Source: Saccharofermentans sp. (lineage in GTDB: Bacteria > Bacillota_A > Clostridia > Saccharofermentanales > Saccharofermentanaceae). Taken from it: a stretch of 6,123 nt of DNA. Position 1 is the stretch's first letter, and each line of letters starts with the position of its first letter. Below are positions 1 to 6,123 of the stretch, one piece after another. The notes under the pieces were generated by a model, which saw only the letters and a list, made by a program, of their open reading frames with translations, did not search any database and was not told the origin of the DNA. The position numbers were made by a program, and so were the translations under genes. The stretch lies in NCBI GenBank assembly GCA_024692105.1, contig JAILMZ010000116.1:1-6123 (forward strand), given 5' to 3'.

Positions 1-3000
1 TGTTACCTTGTACTGTTCAGCCTCAACTGCGATAGCGTAGTCGGAGAACGAACTTGTCTTGAAGGTGAGTTCCTTGGTTGCAGGGTTGTAATCTGCATCG
101 ATTACTTCAAGCGTTCCGTTGTGGTTGTGGAGAACCTTGACCGTGCCAGTTCCAATCTCATTCGCAATGTCATCCGAGACAGTAAGTGTAATCTCTGCCG
201 GCTTGGAAAGTTCTTCCAAAGGTTCGTCCCAAACGTTCTTATCGGGACCGCTGTATACGGCATTATCTTTGCTTACGCCTTGGTAAACAACCTGATCGAG
301 ACTGATATCAAGGTAAGACGTTATTTCTACATAGGTCGAGTCTGCGAGCGTTTTGAATTCTGCTTCTTCTGCTGGACTTAAATCAGTATCGTTTACAAAA
401 AGAACCGCCGATCCGCCGTTAATCGAGTCTTCGCTCTGATCGAGTTCAATCGAACCGTCTTCTATATAAACTGAAGAATCAGGTGCCATGTAATTCGGAA
501 CCGGTTCGAACTTTGCATTAAGATGGAAGTTGCCTGGACCGACTATAAATGTATATGTATACATATCACCAGTCTCAAAAGATTTTTCATCCGGATTACC
601 CAGACCAAGCTCGACAAGCTGCGTGCCGTAATCGGGGATCAGCTGCATCGTGACCTTGGATCCAGCAGGCAGAACTGCTGAACCGCCAATGACTTCTTCT
701 TCACCGTTAACGTTTTTGGTAATTGGTTGCCAATCGATTGCGGATCCCGGCGTCGGAGAAGTAATGGGTTCACCCCATTTTTCTGTGACCGGGTCATAAA
801 TCTCGACCTGAAGCACATTCAGAGTAGCATTTTCGACATAATCGTCGCCTGTACCGCTGTTAGCAATAGAAATATCGTAATCATAGAACCACAGGAAGTT
901 ACCGACGGCGAGCTGGTCGAGATTGCCGCGTTCTGCTGTATATGCCTTCGTGTAAATCGTGTAACTGTCTGCTACCGGTACTTCAACTTCTATATTTGTG
1001 AACTGGCTACCAAAACTCTCGTAAAGAGATTTGTAATCTTTCGGAAGTTGATCAGAATAATCAACATTGTTGATCACAAGCTTGCTCATGTAGTTAATAA
1101 AGTTGACCGAAAGCTTAATCTTAACTTTTCCGTTAACTGGCGTAAGCGGGACATTAAAATCGACCTTTTTGCCTGTTAATTGACCATACGGTAACAGGTT
1201 CTCGCCAATCTCAATGTTAGCTGCCTGACCTTCATAAGAGTATGTTACAGTTGCCTGCTGGAGATTGATCTGGGCGAAAGTCGCTTCAAAGTTGTAAGGT
1301 CCTTCCTTGTTGGGGTCAATCAGCAGGGTATACGTGTTGTTGCTCAGCTCGCAATTCTGACCGAAGCAGGAGAGCTTAGCATTATAACCAGCCGCAGGCT
1401 CCAGAGTGATTGCGAGATTGCTGACATCCGACTTAACCTTGAACCTTGTTATACCATCAGTTTCTACCGGCTCTCCATCTATGGAAGCTACCGGGATCAA
1501 TACTGATCCGTGGTCGTAGGTTATCTTGTAATTAGAACCATCGACAGTAGCCGTGCCGGAAAATTCCACTATCGTAATACTATTGTTATTACGAGGTTCG
1601 AATTTGAAGTATAATTCATTCTTGCCATTCAACTCTGATGCTTTCAGAGTATATGTTCCGCTAACATACTCCGGCTGGTTGCCATTCAGATAGGCATAGC
1701 ATATAAAATTATCAGCAGGGGCAATATTGAAGGTGATGTCTGAATCTATTGGTGCGTAATCTGAGAATACGTTTGTCTGGGTGTTTCCAACGGTTACAGT
1801 ACCATTCTCAAATGTCAGAGTTCCTGATTTGTACTCACTATAATTGGTGAGTTTCAGTTCAGGCAGCGGATCGAAAGTAACCTCTACCTTAACATTATTG
1901 TCTTTTCCAAGATCGTTGAGCGTCAGGATCCATTTACTATTTGTACCCTTGGATAAGATACCTCCATCAACTATATCGACATCCTTATCGTTTATCTTTA
2001 GTTTGCTGAGTTTGAATCCTGTATTGGGAGTGATGGTAAGTTTAATAGTGTTGCCTCCAAACTGGAAGTTATTACCTTCTTTGCCGACACACTTGTCATA
2101 ATCTGCTATATCAACAGAACCGTTCTGGTAAGTCAGGGTAAACGAATTGTTTGATGCATCTTCAACTAACGAATAGTCACCCCACATCTCGAGGTTGAAC
2201 TCGGGAGCTTTGAATTCGACAGTTACATCAGTGCTTACTTTATTCGACTTGACCGTATACACACCGTCAACATTGTCGACAAGAAGTGTAGCGGTATAGT
2301 CTGTATCTGAACTGAGTGCGAAATGAAGTGTGCAATCACTCTCGATCACTTTTTGATTGGTTGAATTGTTGATCTTAAAGATAGAGCCATCATCGTCATG
2401 TGTAACCGTAACGGAACCATGAGCAAAGTTGACTACGATAATACCATCAGAATCCAGCTTTGAGTCATCAACACCAGTTGCGTCAACAAAAACAAACAAT
2501 GGCGTTTCCTGAGGCACAACTGTGGGGTCTGGTCCTCCAGTGGGCTGATTTTCAGAAATGAACGGATTGTTCATGAATGTGAATTCTGTTGACAGATCAA
2601 TCTCACATGCCTTGCCATCATCTACATCGAGATTGAGTTTCCAGCTGCCTGAACCTTGATTGCCAAGGATTTCCGGATTGACGATATATCCATCGGTTGC
2701 ATTGAAAGTGAGTTTGACAGGATCCTTTGTTTCTATCTTGAAAGTAGTTCTTGTTCCATCTATCGGATCGTTTTCGGTCTTTTTGTAACCACACCAGTTG
2801 CTGTTGTCACCAATCAACTCAACCTTAACTGTTCCGCCTTCATAAGTTAAGGTATAAGCCTTTGATTCGAGATCATAGACTTTATCCCTATCCTTATCGT
2901 CATAGGCGGGTGGTTCGGGGCTGATAGTTGTGAAACCGTTGAATTCTAGTTTTCCTATCTCGAAATTCAGTTCAGCCTCATAGACAGAACTGGTCGAATC

Positions 3001-4713
3001 AACCGTGACAGTATAGGCTGTGGATGAAAGCTTGCTTGATTCCATCATGCCATTCTCATCATAATAAAAATAGCCGGTATACTTCTCTGCGGGTGTTGCA
3101 GTGAAACTAAAAGCAGGAGATGTCGACCAGAGAGTTACCATGTCACGATCTATTTCATAGAAGATAGTACTCGTGTTGGTAACAGTTGCTTTATTGCCAT
3201 CAAAGCAACTGAATACTACTGATTGTTTGTCTGATGAAAGAACACAGGCATTTTCTCCTGCGTTTTCTGCGAACGGAACACGCAACTTAATACCATAATA
3301 GCCGGTATCGTAAGCCAGATGGAATTCATGCGGTCCTTCGTCAATATTCTCTATAGTATAAGTTATTGTTCTGGTGCCATTTGAGATAACAGAAACACCG
3401 TTATTTTTGACTCCGGTAGCATCTACAAATACAACTCTATTATCGCCATCTTCTTCGACGCCCAGTGCAGCACTGATCAGCTTAAGACCATTTGCATCTG
3501 GAGCCGTATCAGGAATGGTGATTTTGATATCTATCTTCGGGTATCCTTCTCCTTCCCAATTCAGATTTTCCTTATCCGGCAATCTGAAGAACAATTCTTT
3601 CAATCCTTTTTGGTTCGCATCAATGGTAACCGTACCATTGTTTATATTTGCCTTAAGAGGATCACTATCGTCCATAGGAAACTCAACAGGATACCAAGTG
3701 TCCGTACCATTTATTCTGTACTGGACAGTGTACTGAAGTGTAGTGTCTCCGAGCATTGTATCGTCAATGAATATTCCATAACTCTGCGGATCAAACGGAT
3801 CACTATAAATCCACTTATACTCATTGTTACCGGCATTGGTATACATGAAAGTAAACCATCCCCACTCATCTGGAATCTCATTTGCGGTTACTGCTTTAAG
3901 TTCATCGCCTTCAAACCAATATAGTTCCATATTAGCGGGAATGTTTGCTTTGCTTTCGAACATAATCATGGAATTTTCAGAAGGCACAATGCTTCCGGCG
4001 GACAGGGTTCCGACTGAAGTGACCTGCCCATTATCATCGCGTGCATCCATGATAAACAGTTCTGAATTGGATCCCAACGTAAGTGCGCCGGTAATGCTTA
4101 CATTAGCACCATATATTTCGAGTCTGGAATTGTTTGGTAGTGTCAATGAATCAAGAGTTCTATTTAAAACAAATTTATAGAAAGGCACATTGTCTTTGTT
4201 TTCTTGGTTGAAGATTAGATTGTTTGGAAGAGACACTCTTATCTTGCAGTCGGTAACTGTAGCTCCTGTCGGATAAGGAATTGTTAATTCACAAAAATCA
4301 CCAGACAATAGATCATCAACCACGGCGTTATAGTCAACTCCATTCATCTTAACCGAGAACCCGGTTATGACTCTCTTGTCATTAGAGTCAGTCTTAACAA
4401 ACGAGAATTTAAGGTTGATATTGCCCTCGTCATCAGCTGCTCCGCCAGGCAATGTGTATTTCTGAGCTGTTGAATCATATTGAGGTTCTACCCACTCATT
4501 GGATTTATTCAAATACTCTAATTTAATTTGAGAATTATAATCATTGTCATCATCATTTATGACCTCAAATTCAAAACTCACATCATTTGGATCCGCCATA
4601 ACCGTTACGGCCTGCAGAGGGAGCAGACCTGCGATCAAAGCTATTGCTGTCAGGAAGGCAGTCAGTCTCTGCCATCGCTTACTCGTACTTCGGGAAAAAC
4701 TCAGGTGTCTCAT
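1..4713 (-). CDS. Very large secreted multi-repeat surface protein, C-terminus beyond window (partial)
   Basis: An uninterrupted frame of 1571 codons starts at ATG 4713-4711, five bases after a perfect AAGGAGG, and is still open at base 1. Residues 1-40 are a Sec signal peptide. Residues 41-350 are a beta-rich, Asp/Asn/Thr-rich region, with a short beta-helix-like stretch near 189-250 (LTLPNNSRLEIYGANVSITG and following). From about 354 to 1405 there are diverged beta repeats with the signature TYxxGSV followed by a hydrophobic strand and a PxxGY-like turn, reminiscent of InlB B-repeat or Flg_new-type domains. Residues about 1452-1563 form a YLDISL ... FSDYAI domain known near the ends of clostridial surface proteins. 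Only eleven cysteines are present, and no catalytic motif is visible. I infer a cell-wall or extracellular protein, possibly an adhesin; ligand and anchoring are unknown. A sorting signal (LPXTG or a terminal helix) would lie outside the window. It is divergent from the membrane protein at 4946. The secreted repeat-protein class is secure, the function is not. Confidence 0.93.
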   Translation of the reverse strand, partial: MRHLSFSRSTSKRWQRLTAFLTAIALIAGLLPLQAVTVMADPNDVSFEFEVINDDDNDYNSQIKLEYLNKSNEWVEPQYDSTAQKYTLPGGAADDEGNINLKFSFVKTDSNDKRVITGFSVKMNGVDYNAVVDDLLSGDFCELTIPYPTGATVTDCKIRVSLPNNLIFNQENKDNVPFYKFVLNRTLDSLTLPNNSRLEIYGANVSITGALTLGSNSELFIMDARDDNGQVTSVGTLSAGSIVPSENSMIMFESKANIPANMELYWFEGDELKAVTANEIPDEWGWFTFMYTNAGNNEYKWIYSDPFDPQSYGIFIDDTMLGDTTLQYTVQYRINGTDTWYPVEFPMDDSDPLKANINNGTVTIDANQKGLKELFFRLPDKENLNWEGEGYPKIDIKITIPDTAPDANGLKLISAALGVEEDGDNRVVFVDATGVKNNGVSVISNGTRTITYTIENIDEGPHEFHLAYDTGYYGIKLRVPFAENAGENACVLSSDKQSVVFSCFDGNKATVTNTSTIFYEIDRDMVTLWSTSPAFSFTATPAEKYTGYFYYDENGMMESSKLSSTAYTVTVDSTSSVYEAELNFEIGKLEFNGFTTISPEPPAYDDKDRDKVYDLESKAYTLTYEGGTVKVELIGDNSNWCGYKKTENDPIDGTRTTFKIETKDPVKLTFNATDGYIVNPEILGNQGSGSWKLNLDVDDGKACEIDLSTEFTFMNNPFISENQPTGGPDPTVVPQETPLFVFVDATGVDDSKLDSDGIIVVNFAHGSVTVTHDDDGSIFKINNSTNQKVIESDCTLHFALSSDTDYTATLLVDNVDGVYTVKSNKVSTDVTVEFKAPEFNLEMWGDYSLVEDASNNSFTLTYQNGSVDIADYDKCVGKEGNNFQFGGNTIKLTITPNTGFKLSKLKINDKDVDIVDGGILSKGTNSKWILTLNDLGKDNNVKVEVTFDPLPELKLTNYSEYKSGTLTFENGTVTVGNTQTNVFSDYAPIDSDITFNIAPADNFICYAYLNGNQPEYVSGTYTLKASELNGKNELYFKFEPRNNNSITIVEFSGTATVDGSNYKITYDHGSVLIPVASIDGEPVETDGITRFKVKSDVSNLAITLEPAAGYNAKLSCFGQNCELSNNTYTLLIDPNKEGPYNFEATFAQINLQQATVTYSYEGQAANIEIGENLLPYGQLTGKKVDFNVPLTPVNGKVKIKLSVNFINYMSKLVINNVDYSDQLPKDYKSLYESFGSQFTNIEVEVPVADSYTIYTKAYTAERGNLDQLAVGNFLWFYDYDISIANSGTGDDYVENATLNVLQVEIYDPVTEKWGEPITSPTPGSAIDWQPITKNVNGEEEVIGGSAVLPAGSKVTMQLIPDYGTQLVELGLGNPDEKSFETGDMYTYTFIVGPGNFHLNAKFEPVPNYMAPDSSVYIEDGSIELDQSEDSINGGSAVLFVNDTDLSPAEEAEFKTLADSTYVEITSYLDISLDQVVYQGVSKDNAVYSGPDKNVWDEPLEELSKPAEITLTVSDDIANEIGTGTVKVLHNHNGTLEVIDADYNPATKELTFKTSSFSDYAIAVEAEQYKVT
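25..360 (-). other. C-terminal YLDISL/FSDYAI domain of the surface protein (residues about 1452-1563)
   Basis: The segment carries SYLDISLDQVVY, then an ITLTVSDDI strand, then TGTVKVLHNHNGTLEVI, and finally ELTFKTSSFSDYAIAVE. I recognise this order from clostridial and other Gram-positive surface proteins, where YLDISL..., I.I.IP..L, Y.I.R.H.G....L and TFETDRFSTYAI follow each other shortly before a linker and a wall-sorting signal or terminal helix. This suggests the gene ends not far beyond the left edge. Residues 1564-1571 (AEAEQYKVT region) already look like the start of a linker or of another repeat. The function of the domain is unknown. Confidence 0.65.
502..3222 (-). repeat. Region of diverged tandem beta repeats inside the surface protein
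   Basis: By eye the repeat units begin at residues 498 (VVFSCFDGNKATV), 618 (YTLTYEGGTVKV), 757 (IIVVNFAHGSVTV), 856 (SFTLTYQNGSVDI), 963 (GTLTFENGTVTV), 1062 (YKITYDHGSVLI), 1154 (ATVTYSYEGQAANI) and about 1337 (more degenerate). A possible earlier unit starts near 354 (KANINNGTVTI). The typical spacing is about 90-140 residues. A second strand block follows in most units: KLTFNATDGY, IKLTITPNTGF, DITFNIAPADNF, AITLEPAAGY and TMQLIPDYG. Most units close with a strand such as VEVTFDP, LYFKFEP or LNAKFEP. The units have diverged too far for nucleotide identity, so recent slippage or recombination among them is unlikely. The family resemblance to PF18998/InlB-B-like domains is my recognition of the pattern, not a profile match. 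Confidence 0.7.
4594..4713 (-). other. Sec signal peptide of the surface protein (residues 1-40)
   Basis: The n-region carries R2, R8, K12, R13 and R16. The hydrophobic core runs from about L17 to L33 (including FLTAIALIAGLLPL). It ends in V-M-A, giving a predicted signal peptidase I cut between A40 and D41. The mature protein begins DPNDVSF and is strongly acidic. No lipobox cysteine is present, so a lipoprotein is unlikely. Confidence 0.88.
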
Positions 4714-4718
4714 AATAA

Positions 4719-4725
4719 CCTCCTT
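4719..4725 (-). promoter_or_regulatory. Ribosome binding site of the surface-protein gene
   Basis: AAGGAGG on the minus strand, five bases before ATG 4713-4711. It is a near-perfect anti-Shine-Dalgarno match, which fixes the start codon and implies efficient translation. Confidence 0.93.
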
Positions 4726-4753
4726 ATGGGCAGATGCATGCCGGGGATTGAAA

Positions 4754-4777
4754 CTTATAATCAGATACTAATTTATA
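4754..4777 (-). promoter_or_regulatory. Candidate -10 boxes for the surface-protein gene
   Basis: Reading leftward, TATAAA (4777-4772) and TATAAG (4759-4754) both resemble a sigma-A -10 box. Neither has a recognisable TTGACA-like -35 at 16-18 bp. Start sites would fall near 4765 or 4747, giving a leader of about 35-50 bases. A weak or missing -35 fits a promoter that depends on an activator, but in AT-rich DNA such boxes also occur by chance. Confidence 0.35.
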
Positions 4778-4784
4778 GAATGAA

Positions 4785-4800
4785 ACCCGTGATTACGGAT
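4785..4800. promoter_or_regulatory. Imperfect palindrome, possible operator in the divergent region
   Basis: ACCCGTGATTACGGAT consists of CCGT and ACGG arms around GATT, extended to six-base arms with one mismatch. It lies seven bases upstream of the TATAAA box of the leftward gene. Its centre would be near -28 for that start site, or near -46 if TATAAG is used. It could be a regulator site. Being short, it could also be chance. Confidence 0.3.
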
Positions 4801-4891
4801 TTGAGACTAAAGTGTTTACATAGTGTGAAACGGACGGGTAGTTTATGGGTAGGTAGCCTCAAAATCAAGCTTTCTGGCATTTTCGCGATAT

Positions 4892-4920
4892 TTGTCATAT
4901 TCTCAATTCTTTGTGATAAT
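4892..4920 (+). promoter_or_regulatory. Sigma-A promoter of the membrane-protein gene
   Basis: TTGTCA (4892-4897) and GATAAT (4915-4920) are separated by exactly 17 bp. TG at 4912-4913 gives an extended -10. Five of six bases match consensus in each box. The start site is expected near 4927, leaving a leader of about 20 bases that holds the ribosome binding site. This is the best promoter in the window. Confidence 0.75.
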
Positions 4921-4933
4921 TTATTAGAAATAC

Positions 4934-4940
4934 GGGGGTG
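4934..4940 (+). promoter_or_regulatory. Ribosome binding site supporting a TTG start
   Basis: GGGGGTG lies five bases before TTG 4946-4948. An in-frame TAG at 4925-4927 precludes any start further upstream. The next in-frame ATG (5021) has no comparable site before it and would delete the first membrane helix. Confidence 0.7.
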
Positions 4941-4945
4941 CCGAA

Positions 4946-6123
4946 TTGAGGAATTCTTGGATCAAACAACTTATCCTCGTTACCGTAATCGTAACATTAA
5001 CATTTACGTGCGGAACGGGAATGTACTTCTCCTGCATCTACCGGATGACGGATCATTTCGCGCCCGAGACGGCAGACCTCTTTGCTGAATGCATCTGCTA
5101 TGTCGCCCAGGCGGTCGGCATGATCCTTGCCGCCGTCCTTGTCCGGCTGAAGGTCAGGTTCACAGGCGGCAGATTCTTCTTCCCCGTGATAGCAGTGCTC
5201 ACAGTCTTGTCCGGGATACCCGCTTTCTTGGCGGAGGACGGGGCTCTGGTGGCTGCTGTTTTCGTGATATCGTCGGTGCTCGAAGGCGTCTCGCAGGGAC
5301 TGTACTTCCTGCTCATCGTGACGGCAGTTCCCAAAGACATGCGCCTGTGGGCGTTCGGCATATCCTATACCGTATCCCCGATAATAACGGCGCTTCTTGC
5401 GTTGATCTGTGATGGACAGTTCGTCAGGAGCGGCTATGCCCTGATACTATACTTCGTGATGGCCGCGGCAGCCTGCATTCTCTGGCAGTTTGTGGTCCCG
5501 GTATATCCCGCACGCGAGGTAAAGCCCGTAAGCACCATCAGGCTCGACAAGGGCGGCATGAACCCCGTGCTTATCGCGACGTTCTTCTTCATAGCGGTAA
5601 CCTGGGCGGTTCAGAGCGTCGCGTTCTACTTCCCGATAGCGCAGATGGATGAGCTCGAGATGAGCGGAGAACTCCTGAGGATCACGTATTCACTGGGCCT
5701 CATCGCCGCGACCTGGATCAACAACAGGGACAAGAGGATCGGCTCGATCTGCTGTCTCGTCACGATGACCGCGCCAATGCTCTATATCCTGCTGCAGACC
5801 AAGGTCGGCGTTACGACCATCGTGTTCTTCATATGCTATTTCATGACCGGCTTCCTAGCCGTGTACAGGTTCGGTATCGTGGCCGATCTGTCCGACATGG
5901 TATCTGACAAGGGACTGCCGCTGATATACCTGTGTTCCTTTGGCATCATCTTCGGCAGGCTGGGCGAAGCGGGAGGCGCGTTCATCGGAATCAAGTTCAC
6001 GGACGACCCGCTGGCGCTGATGGCGGTAACGTCGGTGCTGCTGGTCATCGGCTCTGCCATGTTCATGTTCCACTACATCAAGCTCTTCACGCCGATCCCC
6101 AAATCCGAGAGGACGAGGGAAGA
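4946..6123 (+). CDS. 12-helix MFS-like membrane protein, possibly the membrane half of a LuxR-type regulator (partial)
   Basis: The frame starts at TTG 4946 and gives 392 complete codons, open at the right edge. About twelve hydrophobic helices are visible at roughly residues 6-26, 46-66, 78-96, 101-124, 136-156, 162-186, 207-232, 242-258, 265-283, 289-312, 324-349 and 355-378. A longer charged loop (about 188-206) separates two sets of six, as in the major facilitator superfamily. Features inside the helices include EGVSQGLYF (113-121) and FGRLGEAGGAFIG (336-348). After helix 12 a hydrophilic tail begins (KLFTPIPKSERTRE). In many clostridial and Eggerthella-type proteins this 12-helix unit with a P-x-P-rich tail leads into a C-terminal LuxR helix-turn-helix. 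That domain would lie outside the window, so a plain transporter remains possible. It is transcribed away from the surface-protein gene and has markedly higher GC. Membrane location is secure; substrate and signal are unknown. Confidence 0.88.
   Translation, partial: MRNSWIKQLILVTVIVTLTFTCGTGMYFSCIYRMTDHFAPETADLFAECICYVAQAVGMILAAVLVRLKVRFTGGRFFFPVIAVLTVLSGIPAFLAEDGALVAAVFVISSVLEGVSQGLYFLLIVTAVPKDMRLWAFGISYTVSPIITALLALICDGQFVRSGYALILYFVMAAAACILWQFVVPVYPAREVKPVSTIRLDKGGMNPVLIATFFFIAVTWAVQSVAFYFPIAQMDELEMSGELLRITYSLGLIAATWINNRDKRIGSICCLVTMTAPMLYILLQTKVGVTTIVFFICYFMTGFLAVYRFGIVADLSDMVSDKGLPLIYLCSFGIIFGRLGEAGGAFIGIKFTDDPLALMAVTSVLLVIGSAMFMFHYIKLFTPIPKSERTRE

Larger units (their letters stand above)
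4714..4945. other. Divergent intergenic control region
   Basis: These 232 bp separate the two start codons. Besides the promoters, ribosome binding sites and palindrome listed separately, they hold three copies of TGAAAC (4749-4754, 4781-4786, 4826-4831) and two copies of GGGTAG spaced 11 bp (4836-4841, 4847-4852). I see no small gene, riboswitch or terminator. The plus-strand open frame crossing it (4528-5088) overlaps both real genes and is not credible. Confidence 0.6.

Noticed and set aside
727..1179. Plus-strand open frame of 150 codons
   Set aside because: It is antisense to the continuous minus-strand gene, is Cys/Ile/Arg-rich in a way typical of shadow frames, and has no ribosome binding site.
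3374..4180. Three overlapping plus-strand open frames
   Set aside because: All lie opposite the large minus-strand frame. Ser/Pro/Leu-rich shadow products arise from antisense reading of Asp/Thr/Asn-rich coding sequence.
4714..4945. Possible riboswitch or attenuator upstream of the surface gene
   Set aside because: The leader is only about 35-50 bases from the candidate start sites. No conserved aptamer motif or terminator hairpin with a T-run is visible.
4528..5088. Plus-strand open frame of 186 codons crossing the intergenic region
   Set aside because: It runs antisense to the signal-peptide region of the surface gene and out of frame with the membrane protein. It has no ribosome binding site, and its product looks like no protein family.
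5089..5412. Plus-strand open frame of 107 codons and the minus-strand frames 5098-5361 and 5836-6073
   Set aside because: They are contained in the membrane-protein gene in other frames. Their Arg/Thr/Ala-rich products are typical of shadows in GC-rich coding DNA.
1..6123. CRISPR array, insertion sequence, tRNA or phage genes
   Set aside because: No evenly spaced exact repeats, terminal inverted repeats, transposase motifs or cloverleaf sequences were found on either strand.

Overview
The window holds two divergently transcribed genes, both cut by the window edges, separated by a 232-bp shared intergenic region. The organism looks like a low-to-moderate-GC, Gram-positive anaerobe of the Clostridia (Lachnospiraceae/Ruminococcaceae-like, probably from gut or rumen). 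The grounds are a strong AAGGAGG ribosome binding site, a sigma-A type promoter, a very large secreted repeat protein with a C-terminal domain typical of clostridial surface proteins, and a 12-helix MFS-like membrane protein that resembles the membrane half of LuxR-type regulators in this group. Genus cannot be fixed from the sequence.

Left part (1-4713, minus strand): one open reading frame of at least 1571 codons with no stop runs off the left edge. It starts with a classical Sec signal peptide. It continues with an N-terminal beta-rich region containing a short beta-helix-like stretch, then about seven or eight strongly diverged copies of a beta repeat with the signature [Y/F]xxG[S/T]V. 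It ends in a domain of the YLDISL ... SFSDYAI type that usually lies close to the C-terminus of clostridial cell-surface proteins. I see no catalytic domain, so it looks structural or adhesive. All plus-strand open frames in this part are antisense shadows of this gene.

Middle (4714-4945): a divergent control region. The rightward gene has a convincing promoter (TTGTCA, 17 bp, GATAAT with an extended -10 TG). The leftward gene has candidate -10 boxes but no good -35, and an imperfect palindrome lies just upstream of them.

Right part (4946-6123, plus strand): a TTG-started gene for a 12-helix major-facilitator-like membrane protein. It is still open at the edge, with a hydrophilic tail just beginning (LFTPIPKSERTRE). 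In related proteins such a tail leads into a LuxR-type helix-turn-helix domain, which makes a membrane-bound sensor-regulator of the neighbouring surface-protein gene an attractive but untested reading. Base composition differs sharply between the genes: sampled lines of the surface-protein gene are about 38-47% GC, and a sampled line of the membrane-protein gene is about 57%. No tRNA, rRNA, CRISPR, insertion sequence or terminator was seen.
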